NCBI RefSeq assembly: GCF_021390175.1
Contig: NZ_CP090004.1
Span: forward strand, 3,959,001 to 4,023,000
Direction: 5' to 3'
Source of the DNA: Flagellimonas sp. HMM57
GTDB lineage: Bacteria > Bacteroidota > Bacteroidia > Flavobacteriales > Flavobacteriaceae
Length of the DNA: 64,000 bases
Shown here: piece after piece, positions 1 to 8,313 of the stretch
Numbering within the stretch: the first letter of the stretch is position 1
How the letters are laid out: every line of letters begins with the position of its first letter
The notes under the pieces: generated by a model
Databases searched by the model: none
Told to the model about the DNA's origin: nothing
Seen by the model: the letters and a program-made list of their open reading frames with translations, nothing else
Program-made: the position numbers and the translations under genes

Positions 1-107
1 TTTTTAGAGAACTCCCAGCTGGAGTTTCTGGAGCATATAAACTTTTTGCAAATATGCTTTCTATAGGAAAAAGTGAAGTTAAAACCGAAACTAATGTCAA
101 AGGATAG
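1..107 (+). CDS. C-terminal end of an unidentified protein (5' end outside window)
   Basis: An open frame enters from the window edge (first full codon at base 3) and ends with TAG at 105-107, giving 34 residues that begin FRELPAGVSGAYKLFANM and finish KTETNVKG. It is followed after one base by the ATG of a tiny membrane peptide and then by a sodium:solute symporter, so it is probably the upstream gene of that operon. The fragment is too short for me to assign a family. The absence of stops up to the edge and the tight spacing to the next ATG are the only support for its being coding. Confidence 0.55.
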   Translation, partial: FRELPAGVSGAYKLFANMLSIGKSEVKTETNVKG

Positions 108-108
108 T

Positions 109-210
109 ATGGAAAATAAAGCGGAATGGAAGAGGGAGTATACCATAGTCCTCTTGCTCAATGTGTTTTATATCCTAATCTTTTACTTCATCATGGTATT
201 AAACAACTAA
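109..210 (+). CDS. 33-residue single-span membrane peptide upstream of the symporter
   Basis: ATG at 109 follows the previous stop by one base, and the TAA at 208-210 lies nine bases before the symporter ATG at 220. The peptide has a charged N-terminus (MENKAEWKREY) and then an unbroken hydrophobic stretch of about 20 residues (TIVLLLNVFYILIFYFIMVL) ending in two Asn. That is the form of a one-helix membrane microprotein. Small membrane partners are encoded next to other SSS-family symporters, including two further examples in this window (31462-31668 and 33491-33751), so it may be an accessory subunit. I know of no named family for it. Its function is inference from position. Confidence 0.6.
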   Translation: MENKAEWKREYTIVLLLNVFYILIFYFIMVLNN

Positions 211-219
211 AAAGCCTTA

Positions 220-1926
220 ATGGGTATATTAGACTGGATTGTTCTTGGCAGTGCATTACTATTTATTGTTGGATATGGGGTTGTGAAAACCCGTGGCAGC
301 AAAAATGTAGAGGATTATGTTCGTGGTGGCAATGACGCAAAATGGTGGACTATTGGGCTCTCCGTTATGGCCACGCAAGCTAGTGCCATTACTTTTTTGT
401 CCACACCCGGCCAAGCTTTTCATGACGGTCTGGGATTTGTACAATTTTATTTTGGGTTGCCACTCGCCATGGTAGCCATCTGTATAATCTTTATTCCCAT
501 ATATAGAAAGCTAAAGGTTTATACCGCATATGAAATGTTGGAGGGCAGGTTTGATTTGAAAACGCGCTCGTTGACTGCTATACTTTTTCTAATTCAACGT
601 GGACTGGCAGCTGGAATTACCATTTTTGCCCCTTCCATTATTTTATCTGCTGTATTGGGTTGGGATTTACGTACGTTAAATATCATCATTGGAATTTTAG
701 TTATCATTTATACCGTATCAGGAGGGACAAAAGCGGTAAACGTAACCCAAAAACAGCAGATGTTCGTCATTATGGTGGGTATGTTCTTTGCCTTCTTTTT
801 TATTCTGGGTTCTTTACCAACCGGTGTATCTTTTGGTGAGGCCCTTAAAATAGCAGGGGCAAACAATAAATTGCAAATTCTTGATTTTAGCCTAGACACC
901 GATAACAGATATACGTTTTGGAGCGGTATCACTGGTGGATTCTTTTTGGCATTGGCTTACTTTGGAACAGATCAGAGTCAAGTACAACGTTACCTTTCGG
1001 GAAAATCGATAAGAGAAAGCCAATTAGGGCTAATATTCAATGGAATTTTTAAGATTCCCATGCAATTTTTCATTCTTTTGGTCGGCGTCATGGTCTTTGT
1101 TTTTTATCAATACAATCCATCTCCCTTAAACTTTAACCCTGCAGCCACACAAGCCGTAATGGAATCGGAATATGTTGATGAATATATAGCATTACAGCAA
1201 GAACACCTGAACCTGGAAAAAGAAAAGAAAATGGCGCAAAATGCCTTTTCCGCTGCTTTGGAACTGAAAGAATATAATGCAGTACAGCAAGCCAAACAGG
1301 ATATTCTAAAAATAAATCAAAAGGAAAGAGCAAGCAGAAATACGGCGAAAACCCTCATTGCCAAAGCTGACGATACCATTGAGACCAATGACAAAGACTA
1401 CGTTTTCATTCATTTTATTTTAGATAATCTACCTACAGGGCTTATTGGATTGCTTTTAGCAGTTATTCTTTCCGCAGCAATGTCTTCTACAGCTTCTGAG
1501 TTAAATGCTCTTGGAACAATTACTGCACTTGACCTTTATAAAAGAAACACTAAAAAGAATCTTGACGAAAACCACTATGTCTTCGTAACGAAGGGATTTA
1601 CCTTACTGTGGGGAATTGTAGCTATTGTTATTGCTTGTGTTGCCAATTTATTTGATAACCTTATACAGCTGGTCAATATTATAGGTTCTATTTTCTATGG
1701 CAATGTATTGGGTATTTTTTTACTGGCATTCTTCTTTAAGTTTGTTAAGGGCAACGCCGTTTTTATTGCTGCTCTAGTAACCCAAATCATAGTAATTATA
1801 GGATGGTACTTAGACTGGATGTCCTATTTATGGTTAAATGCTTTTGGTTGTGTGTTGGTTATAGGTATTGCTTTTATTATTGAGAGCTTTGATAGTTTCT
1901 TAAGAAAACCTCCCATAAAAACATAA
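220..1926 (+). CDS. Sodium:solute symporter (SSS/SLC5 family)
   Basis: This 568-residue polytopic inner-membrane protein starts with a first helix at residues 3-22 followed by a short loop (GSKNVEDYVRGG) and a WWTIGLSVMATQASAITFLSTPGQA segment typical of the SSS fold, in which sodium drives uptake of a small solute. About a dozen hydrophobic helices can be counted. The substrate cannot be read from sequence. Unusual is a hydrophilic, Glu/Lys/Gln/Ala-rich insert at about residues 317-390, predicted helical and perhaps coiled coil, between two membrane segments. The gene lies directly behind a 33-residue membrane peptide and is closed by a hairpin terminator. An overlapping out-of-frame ORF from 126 was rejected as a shadow. 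Confidence 0.9.
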   Translation: MGILDWIVLGSALLFIVGYGVVKTRGSKNVEDYVRGGNDAKWWTIGLSVMATQASAITFLSTPGQAFHDGLGFVQFYFGLPLAMVAICIIFIPIYRKLKVYTAYEMLEGRFDLKTRSLTAILFLIQRGLAAGITIFAPSIILSAVLGWDLRTLNIIIGILVIIYTVSGGTKAVNVTQKQQMFVIMVGMFFAFFFILGSLPTGVSFGEALKIAGANNKLQILDFSLDTDNRYTFWSGITGGFFLALAYFGTDQSQVQRYLSGKSIRESQLGLIFNGIFKIPMQFFILLVGVMVFVFYQYNPSPLNFNPAATQAVMESEYVDEYIALQQEHLNLEKEKKMAQNAFSAALELKEYNAVQQAKQDILKINQKERASRNTAKTLIAKADDTIETNDKDYVFIHFILDNLPTGLIGLLLAVILSAAMSSTASELNALGTITALDLYKRNTKKNLDENHYVFVTKGFTLLWGIVAIVIACVANLFDNLIQLVNIIGSIFYGNVLGIFLLAFFFKFVKGNAVFIAALVTQIIVIIGWYLDWMSYLWLNAFGCVLVIGIAFIIESFDSFLRKPPIKT

Positions 1927-1930
1927 AAAA

Positions 1931-1955
1931 CCCACGATGAAACGTGGGTCTTATT
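1931..1955. terminator. Intrinsic terminator between convergent genes
   Basis: The hairpin CCCACG-atgaaa-CGTGGG (1931-1936 with 1943-1948) is preceded by a run of A and followed by TCTTATT. It sits between the stop of the symporter (1926) and the stop of the convergent DUF2911 gene (1973). The A-run on the left gives a U-run for minus-strand transcripts, so it probably serves both directions. Confidence 0.75.
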
Positions 1956-1972
1956 AGTTATAAAAGCGAAAG

Positions 1973-2818
1973 CTATTTTGCTCCCCACTCTTTTAAAGAA
2001 TCCTTGTTCATTTTTACATAATCAGCGTTTCCTGCTTCTTCAGCAGCAGCAAGTGATTTTTTAGCAGTTTCTATTGCTGCTTTTTTATCTCCGGCTTTTG
2101 CATAAATTAAGGACTGCTGGCGAAGCTGCCAAAATCTTGGCTCTTTTGTCATGGACATTGCTTTGTCCATCCATTCTTTAGCCTTAGCGATATCTTTATC
2201 TTCATTTAAATAATAAACCGCAGCGGTATAATAATCTCCGGCGCTTGGTCCTGCCATGGTAGCTTCAATGTCTTTCATGACTGTAACGTCCGCTGGAACT
2301 CCGAAAGGAACTGCCAGATATGTTTTTTCCCACATGATTCCTAAATTGGCACCATTGTTCGTTAAATCGTCAATAGTAATAGTAAATGTCTCTACGTTAA
2401 CCGGCATTTGAAAAGTTTCGACAGTAGCTTTAGCTACAACTTTACTGTCATCCCAATCTCTTGGGGTTCCACCACCTTGCGTATCCGTGTAAAAGAATAC
2501 TTCCCAATTGGAAGCTGTTGGCTTCGTGAAAATGGAATACGTTCCAGCCTCTACTTCTTGACCAGCTATAGTCACATCGGTACTAAAGCTAATCGTAGTG
2601 TAAGCATTTGCACCTGTACGCCATAGTTTATCAAAAGGAACCAAATTTCCAAAAATTGTTCTACCACGCATAGAAGGTCTTGAGTAATCTACCTTTACAT
2701 CGGTCAAACCTACCTTTTGTTCCAGTTTGGAAGCAGGACTAGGTGCAGGTGTTGTAATCTGCGATTGCATAGCAAAGGAAACCGAAACAACGCATAAGAA
2801 AATGAGTAATTTTTTCAT
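1973..2818 (-). CDS. Secreted DUF2911 protein
   Basis: This 281-residue protein has a clear signal peptide (MKKLLIFLCVVSVSFAMQSQ; cleavage probably after SFA or nearby). Residues about 30-175 match the DUF2911 pattern I recognise: KVDYSRPSMRGRTIFG, then LWRTGANAYTTISFSTD and a GTYSIFTKP strand. The C-terminal 90 residues are helical and repeat-like (YYLNEDKDIAKAKEWMDKAM, then AKAGDKKAAIETAKKSL), resembling one or two TPR units. DUF2911 has no established biochemical role; it is common in Bacteroidota as an exported protein. It is transcribed alone, convergent with the symporter. Confidence 0.85.
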   Translation of the reverse strand: MKKLLIFLCVVSVSFAMQSQITTPAPSPASKLEQKVGLTDVKVDYSRPSMRGRTIFGNLVPFDKLWRTGANAYTTISFSTDVTIAGQEVEAGTYSIFTKPTASNWEVFFYTDTQGGGTPRDWDDSKVVAKATVETFQMPVNVETFTITIDDLTNNGANLGIMWEKTYLAVPFGVPADVTVMKDIEATMAGPSAGDYYTAAVYYLNEDKDIAKAKEWMDKAMSMTKEPRFWQLRQQSLIYAKAGDKKAAIETAKKSLAAAEEAGNADYVKMNKDSLKEWGAK

Positions 2819-2906
2819 TTTGAAAGTGTTTTAGATTGTTAGTGAAGCAAAACTAAAGATAAAGCCATATCAGATTTGTTAAGGGATTCTTAAAAGAAAA
2901 CGACGG

Positions 2907-4052
2907 TCAGCGAATAACAAACGGTCTTGAAAGTATCCCCCTTTTTAAGTAAAACGATAAAAAATAAACTGAGGGTCGCAATGAAGAAGTGTCCACTTCC
3001 CCATCTTTAAGCGCAACATTGGAGTTGTAAAAAATTCGCTTGCCCGTCATATCAAAGATGGCTTGTTCAAAACCTGTATCTTCTGTAGTCAATTGATAAC
3101 TTAATGAAGTGGACCCATTGGGCTGAAACAACAATAATCCACTTTCAGTTTTTATACTTTGGGGAGCTATTTTTGGTTCGAGTTCAAAAAAAAATAAGCG
3201 GGACAGAGATACAATCTGAAATGAGGTATTGGTATAATTTTCACATGTAAAAAAGTATCTGTTTTCTGAATGTGCAATGGATTCTACTTGTGCTATGCCC
3301 GTATTCAAAGGTGCTTTAGAAATCGTACCTGAAAAGATGGATGTATCGTTCATACCCGATACTTCAACGAAAAAAGGTAATAATAAACGGGAATAGCCAA
3401 CCAATACCAACTGTTGTTTTGATTCATTATACGTTGCACCGGTAATCAGACCTTCAACTTGATAACTATCCAGTCGCTGAGCAATATGGTTTCCCGACAG
3501 TTTGGGAAGCTTATATGCAACCGTTCCCGCACTTTTCCACTGCTTTGTCAAGACCACCAACTCATCTTTATAAGCAAAAAGCGCTTCCGCATCCCAATCA
3601 CTATTGGGTCCAGCTGCAAAATCCGATTGGTCTTCATAAGTAAATTCAATGACCTCTGCCGTGATAGCATCCGAGACCAAATACGCTTCTTTAGATATTT
3701 TATAGATGCGTAAATCTGTCCTGTTTCCATTAAAATTTCCAAAATCCCCAATATAAATATGGTCTTCATCTTGGGCCAGGTCTTCCCAATCCGTATTCAA
3801 CGCATTTGTTATTTGAACGATTCTTAAAATTTCTCCGTTAGTTGGATCAATTTCAAAAAGTTCTGGGGTATTTCCAGAGTCATTATGGGTTATCAATTTA
3901 TCATCAAAATAAATGAGCCCAGATGTCTCTCCTATCCGTTCCTCCAAATTACCAATTTCGATAGCTTCGGTCTGCGCAAAAATTGATGAGCCCAAGAAAA
4001 AACATAAAAACCATATGCTTTTATGAGCTATGTTATTGATAATCTTAAACAT
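2907..4052 (-). CDS. Secreted beta-propeller-like protein with T9SS sorting tail
   Basis: An in-frame ATG exists at 4094, but I prefer the ATG at 4052 because it gives a normal signal peptide (MFKIINNIAHKSIWFLCFFLGSSIFAQ). The mature part has repeated short strand motifs (GLIYFDDKLITHNDSG, DHIYIGDFGNFNGNRTDLRIY, YKDELVVLTKQW) resembling a propeller of the SdiA-regulated or esterase-like type, though no catalytic residues can be assigned. The last 75 residues (FEQAIFDMTGKRIFYNSN, then SLRPSVYFLSF) match the form of a type A T9SS sorting domain, so export to the cell surface or medium is likely. The gldFG genes in the same window fit a T9SS host. Confidence 0.7.
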   Translation of the reverse strand: MFKIINNIAHKSIWFLCFFLGSSIFAQTEAIEIGNLEERIGETSGLIYFDDKLITHNDSGNTPELFEIDPTNGEILRIVQITNALNTDWEDLAQDEDHIYIGDFGNFNGNRTDLRIYKISKEAYLVSDAITAEVIEFTYEDQSDFAAGPNSDWDAEALFAYKDELVVLTKQWKSAGTVAYKLPKLSGNHIAQRLDSYQVEGLITGATYNESKQQLVLVGYSRLLLPFFVEVSGMNDTSIFSGTISKAPLNTGIAQVESIAHSENRYFFTCENYTNTSFQIVSLSRLFFFELEPKIAPQSIKTESGLLLFQPNGSTSLSYQLTTEDTGFEQAIFDMTGKRIFYNSNVALKDGEVDTSSLRPSVYFLSFYLKRGILSRPFVIR

Positions 4053-4134
4053 GATGCTCAAAATAGTAATAAAACATGTAACTCTATTCATCATTACATT
4101 GCAAAAATCAATTATGTTTAACCTTTAAAGTTTT

Positions 4135-4161
4135 TTGTTAAACAAATTGAAGGTATATTTG
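4135..4161 (+). promoter_or_regulatory. Probable promoter of the SRPBCC-SDR-photolyase operon
   Basis: A perfect Bacteroidota -7 element TATATTTG lies at 4154-4161, with a TTG at 4135-4137. The spacer is only 16 bases, shorter than the usual 17-23, so the -33 part is doubtful. Transcription would begin near 4168, leaving a very short leader before the ATG at 4175. Confidence 0.4.
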
Positions 4162-4174
4162 TAAAAACAGTTTT

Positions 4175-4672
4175 ATGAAGTTATACCAACTACATGCAAA
4201 GCAACAATTACCTATATCCAAATCTGATGCATGGGATTTCTTATCCAACCCAAAAAATCTTAAGGTAATTACACCGGAAAAGATGGGGTTTCAGATAGTT
4301 TCAGGAGCTGAAAGACCAATGTTTCCTGGTCAAATTATCCAATACAAAGTATCTCCATTTCCAGGTTTTAAAACAAAATGGGTGTCAGAAATCACTCATG
4401 TTAAGCAAGGAGAGTATTTCGTAGATGCCCAGTTATTCGGTCCTTATGAACTATGGCATCACAAGCATTTTATTTCAGAAATTGAAGGTGGTGTGGAGAT
4501 GGAGGATATCATAGACTATAAAATTCCTTTTGGTATTTTGGGACAAATAGCACACCCTATATTGGTAAAAGGTCAATTAGCATCAATTTTTAAATTTAGA
4601 GAGCAAAAATTAACAGAATTATTTGGTTCTATTGAAGGCTCCCAAACAGAAATACATTTTAAATCGTTTTAA
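4175..4672 (+). CDS. SRPBCC-family (START/Bet v1 fold) ligand-binding protein
   Basis: This 165-residue protein has the SRPBCC layout: an N-terminal strand and helix (LPISKSDAWDFLSNPKNLKVITP), a central GQIIQYKVSPFPGFKTKWVSEI strand pair, HHKHFISEIEGGVEMEDIIDYKIPFG, and a long C-terminal helix. Such proteins bind hydrophobic ligands in a cavity; the ligand is unknown. Homologues are sometimes labelled cell division inhibitor on weak evidence. It is the first gene of a tight operon with an SDR protein (3-base gap) and a photolyase (1-base gap). That arrangement suggests a role tied to light or photo-damage, but this is inference. Confidence 0.85.
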   Translation: MKLYQLHAKQQLPISKSDAWDFLSNPKNLKVITPEKMGFQIVSGAERPMFPGQIIQYKVSPFPGFKTKWVSEITHVKQGEYFVDAQLFGPYELWHHKHFISEIEGGVEMEDIIDYKIPFGILGQIAHPILVKGQLASIFKFREQKLTELFGSIEGSQTEIHFKSF

Positions 4673-4675
4673 ATT

Positions 4676-5368
4676 ATGAGCAAGAATATTCTTTTAATAG
4701 GGGGTTCACATGGCATTGGTTTAGCAATGGCTGAACAATTGCAAAAAGACCACAATGTCTTTATCGCTTCGCGTACAAGTGAGGAGTTGGGCAGTTTAAA
4801 TGTAACGCACATTCCGTTTGATGCCACTACGGACAAGCTTGATACTTCGGTATTACCCGATGAAATACACGGATTTGCATACTGCCCGGGGAGCATCAAT
4901 CTAAAACCTTTTAAAATGATGAGTACGGATACATTCCAGGAAGATATGCAGCTTAACTTCTTTGGATTGGTGAAAACGGTAAAAGAAGTCATAGGCAAAA
5001 TGGTCGAAGGCAGTAGTATGGTATTTTTCAGTACTGTTGCCGTTGGCACGGGAATGCCCTTTCATACCAGTGTTGCTGCTGCGAAGGGGGCCATAGAAGG
5101 GTTTGCAAAATCTATGGCTGCCGAGTATGCGCCAAAAATAAGAGTGAACGTTGTAGCACCATCTTTGGTTGATACTCCCTTGGCAAAACGACTGCTCAGC
5201 AATGATAGAAAAATGGAAATGATGTCGCAACGGCATCCCTTAAAAAGAGTGGGGACTGTAAATGATATTGCCAGCATTGCCCTGTTCTTACTCAGTGACG
5301 ACAGTACCTGGATGACGGGACAAATTGTAGGTGTTGATGGTGGAATGTCTACATTGAACATAAGCTAG
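4676..5368 (+). CDS. SDR-family protein lacking the catalytic tyrosine
   Basis: This 230-residue short-chain dehydrogenase/reductase fold protein has the nucleotide-binding glycine motif near the N-terminus (LLIGGSHGIGLAMAE) and the C-terminal PSLVDTPLAKRLLSN and TGQIVGVDGGMSTL segments of the classical family. The active site is unusual: the lysine is present (K137, AAAKGAIEG), but the position four residues before it, normally Tyr of YxxxK, is Val133. Ser119 or Thr120 could occupy the serine site. It may therefore bind NAD(P) without ordinary dehydrogenase activity, or use another acid. It sits between the SRPBCC and photolyase genes in one operon. Confidence 0.85.
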   Translation: MSKNILLIGGSHGIGLAMAEQLQKDHNVFIASRTSEELGSLNVTHIPFDATTDKLDTSVLPDEIHGFAYCPGSINLKPFKMMSTDTFQEDMQLNFFGLVKTVKEVIGKMVEGSSMVFFSTVAVGTGMPFHTSVAAAKGAIEGFAKSMAAEYAPKIRVNVVAPSLVDTPLAKRLLSNDRKMEMMSQRHPLKRVGTVNDIASIALFLLSDDSTWMTGQIVGVDGGMSTLNIS

Positions 5369-5369
5369 A

Positions 5370-6677
5370 ATGAACAAAGAAGTTTCGGTTTTTTGGTTTA
5401 GAAGAGATTTGCGCTTAGACGATAATGTCGGTTTTTTAGAAGCGCTGAAAGGCGATTATCCCATATTGCCCATTTTCATTTTTGATTCTGATATTTTGGA
5501 TAAACTTCCAACAGATGATGCGCGTGTGACCTTTTTACATGAAACGCTGCAAAAAATGCGAACTGAGCTTCAGGAAAATCATGGCAGTTCCATTGCAATG
5601 TACCACGGCAAACCCGAAGCTGTTTTTGGGAAACTAAGTAAAGATTTCAATATAAAACAAGTATACACCAACCATGATTATGAACCGTATGCCAGAGAAC
5701 GTGATGAACAGATAAAACAACTACTTTCCGAAAAAGATATAGCGTTTAAGACCTTTAAAGACCAAGTCATCTTTGAAAAGGATGAGGTGGTAAAGGACGA
5801 TGGTGACCCTTATGTAGTATATACGCCGTATAAAAATAGATGGAAATCCATCTTTAAGGAAGAATATGTAAAGCCCCATGATACAAATGAGCATTTAGGC
5901 AATCTAGTACAAAATCCGGAATTGCCCAATCTTTCACTTTCGGAAATGGGTTTTAAGGCTGCTTCCATAAAAGTGCCCGATTATACCGTAACCCCGTCGC
6001 TGATTCAGAATTATGAGGACACCCGAAACTTTCCCGCTAAGGAAAACGGAACTTCTCGCTTAGGACCGCACTTGCGTTTTGGTACAGTCTCCATCCGAAA
6101 CATGATCAAAAAAGCGATAGCAGAACAAAATGAGGTGTTTTGGAGCGAACTCATTTGGCGTGAATTCTTCATGCAGATTCTCTGGCATTTCCCTCATACT
6201 AAGGATAGCGCTTTTAGACCAAAGTATGACCGAATCGAATGGCGTAACAACGAAGATGAATTCGAAAAATGGAAAAATGGGGAAACTGGTTATGCATTGG
6301 TTGATGCAGGAATGCGGGAATTGAACCAAACCGGATATATGCACAACAGGGTTCGAATGCTGGTGGCCAGTTTCCTCTGTAAGCACCTTTTAATAGATTG
6401 GAGATGGGGTGAAGCTTATTTTGCAGAAAAGTTATTGGATTACGACATGAGTTCCAATGTTGGTAACTGGCAATGGGCAGCAGGCAGCGGTGTAGATGCA
6501 GCACCCTACTTTAGAATATTCAATCCCATGACACAAATAGACAAGTTCGATAAACAAAAAGAATACATCAACAGATGGGTCACGGATCTTCAGGAATTTA
6601 CGTACCCAGATAAAATGGTAGACCATAAAATGGCACGGGAACGTTGTTTAAAGGTATACAAAGAGGCTGTAAGTTAA
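5370..6677 (+). CDS. phrB: Deoxyribodipyrimidine photolyase (class I, cryptochrome/photolyase family)
   Basis: This 435-residue protein repairs cyclobutane pyrimidine dimers with blue light and FAD. The N-terminal antenna domain opens with VFWFRRDLRLDDN. The FAD domain has TSRLGPHLRFGTVSIR, WSELIWREFFMQILWHFP, and the diagnostic block DYDMSSNVGNWQWAAGSG followed by DAAPYFRIFNPM near residues 352-390, which matches true class I photolyases. Length is normal for the family. The ATG at 5370 is one base after the SDR stop, so it is the last gene of the SRPBCC-SDR-photolyase operon. The antenna chromophore cannot be read from sequence. Confidence 0.93.
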   Translation: MNKEVSVFWFRRDLRLDDNVGFLEALKGDYPILPIFIFDSDILDKLPTDDARVTFLHETLQKMRTELQENHGSSIAMYHGKPEAVFGKLSKDFNIKQVYTNHDYEPYARERDEQIKQLLSEKDIAFKTFKDQVIFEKDEVVKDDGDPYVVYTPYKNRWKSIFKEEYVKPHDTNEHLGNLVQNPELPNLSLSEMGFKAASIKVPDYTVTPSLIQNYEDTRNFPAKENGTSRLGPHLRFGTVSIRNMIKKAIAEQNEVFWSELIWREFFMQILWHFPHTKDSAFRPKYDRIEWRNNEDEFEKWKNGETGYALVDAGMRELNQTGYMHNRVRMLVASFLCKHLLIDWRWGEAYFAEKLLDYDMSSNVGNWQWAAGSGVDAAPYFRIFNPMTQIDKFDKQKEYINRWVTDLQEFTYPDKMVDHKMARERCLKVYKEAVS

Positions 6678-6779
6678 CTCTTTTTCAGTATTTTAGTAAT
6701 AAAGTATTTATATCTGCCCTTGAGATATTTTTGGGCTGCGAACTTAAGACTAATCCATACTAACCTTTCAAACTTCAAA

Positions 6780-8207
6780 ATGAAAAAACTGATTACCCTA
6801 TTGATTTTAAGCTTACTCTCGGTAAGCCTTTATCCACAGAAGATAAGCAAAAACAAAAAAGCGGTTATTGCCTCCGTCGAAAACCACAAAGAGAATCTTA
6901 TTAAAATAAGTGACTCTATTTGGACATTTGCCGAAACTGCATTCAATGAATCTAAATCTGCCGAAGTATTGGCTAAATACGCTGAAAAAAACGGGCTGAC
7001 CGTAACGCGTGGTGTCGCAGATATCCCAACAGCTTTTACGGCTACCTATGGTTCAGGAAAGCCTGTAATCAGCATTTTGGGGGAATTTGATGCCTTACCT
7101 GGATTGTCGCAAAACACAGTACCTACAAAAGACCCGCGTATCGAAGGAGCACCAGGACATGGCTGTGGTCACAACATGTTCGGTGCAGCCAGTTTGGGTG
7201 CTGCAATCGCCATTAAAGAACAAATTGAAGCTGGAAAGTTAAAAGGGACGGTTAAATTTTTAGGGACGCCAGCGGAAGAAAAATATTTTGCAAAAGTCTG
7301 GATGGTAAAAGCAGGGCTTTGGGATGATGTGGATGTAAACATTAGCTGGCACCCAAGCTCTAAAATAGAGGCAGATGTACAGAGCGGACTTTCTTTAATA
7401 GATTTTATAGTTGAATTTACAGGTCAGGCGGCACACGCTTCAGCAGACCCTTGGAACGGACGTAGCGCATCGGATGCTTTGGAGCTCTATACAACAGGAA
7501 TTAATTATTACCGTGAGCATATACGTCCTACCTCGCGTATTCATTACCACATTCAAGATGGAGGTCAGGTTGTCAATGTTGTACCCGATTATTCCAAAAT
7601 ATGGGTACGCGTACGTGATCCAAAACGAAAAATAATGCTTCCCACCTATGAACAGGTCAAGAAAATGGCAGAAGGTGCTGCAATTATGGCCAATGTTGAT
7701 TATAAGATATCGTTGGTTTCTGGAATTTATGAAACTTTGGTGAATCGTTCCGGAGGTGAGATCATGCAAAAAAACTTGGAACTTTTAGGTCCGATTACTT
7801 ATACCGAAGAAGAAACAGTTTTTGGAAAAGCCATACAAAAAGCCACTGGAAAACCAGAAATTGGTATGGATAGTGGAATTAAACCTTTGCGGGAAACAGA
7901 AGAGAATCCTGGTGGCGGTTCAACTGATGTTGGAGACGTAAGTTGGAACGTACCTAATATCAATTTAGGAGTAACCGTAGCACCCAAAGATACCCCTTGG
8001 CATTCTTGGGCAGTGGTTGCATGCGGTGCCATGAGTATTGGTCACAAAGGGATGGTCTATGCTTCAAAAGCCATGGCAATGACCATGACAGATCTTTTTG
8101 AGAATCCGAAATTGGTCGAAAAAGTAAAAGAAGAATACAAAACCCGAAAAGGTGACGAGAAATACGAAGCTATGATCGATGGTCCACCACCTATTGGAGG
8201 GAATTAA
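6780..8207 (+). CDS. Exported M20-family amidohydrolase (AbgB-like)
   Basis: The ATG at 6780 is preferred over an upstream in-frame ATG at 6720 because it begins a signal peptide (MKKLITLLILSLLSVSLYPQ), giving 475 residues. The enzyme is a zinc or manganese amidohydrolase of the M20D/AbgB type that cleaves N-acyl or aminobenzoyl amino acids. Visible metal-site motifs are GEFDALPGLSQ and GAPGHGCGHNMFGA, with catalytic TPAEEKYFAKVWM. The dimerisation domain holds GQAAHASADPWNGRSASDAL. The C-terminal part has STDVGDVSW and a final histidine segment (DTPWHSWAV). A periplasmic location is predicted. It appears monocistronic. Confidence 0.88.
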   Translation: MKKLITLLILSLLSVSLYPQKISKNKKAVIASVENHKENLIKISDSIWTFAETAFNESKSAEVLAKYAEKNGLTVTRGVADIPTAFTATYGSGKPVISILGEFDALPGLSQNTVPTKDPRIEGAPGHGCGHNMFGAASLGAAIAIKEQIEAGKLKGTVKFLGTPAEEKYFAKVWMVKAGLWDDVDVNISWHPSSKIEADVQSGLSLIDFIVEFTGQAAHASADPWNGRSASDALELYTTGINYYREHIRPTSRIHYHIQDGGQVVNVVPDYSKIWVRVRDPKRKIMLPTYEQVKKMAEGAAIMANVDYKISLVSGIYETLVNRSGGEIMQKNLELLGPITYTEEETVFGKAIQKATGKPEIGMDSGIKPLRETEENPGGGSTDVGDVSWNVPNINLGVTVAPKDTPWHSWAVVACGAMSIGHKGMVYASKAMAMTMTDLFENPKLVEKVKEEYKTRKGDEKYEAMIDGPPPIGGN

Positions 8208-8313
8208 CAAAATATAGATATACAAATTCAAGTATCATAAATACCTTTTTTGAGCACACGGGTTGACACAAATCATAAAAGAAATAATAACTGTCAATCC
8301 TCTTAATCAAACG

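Noticed and set aside
126..335. 69-codon plus-strand ORF at the start of the window
   Set aside because: It overlaps both the 33-residue membrane peptide and the symporter start in another frame, and its translation has no family features.
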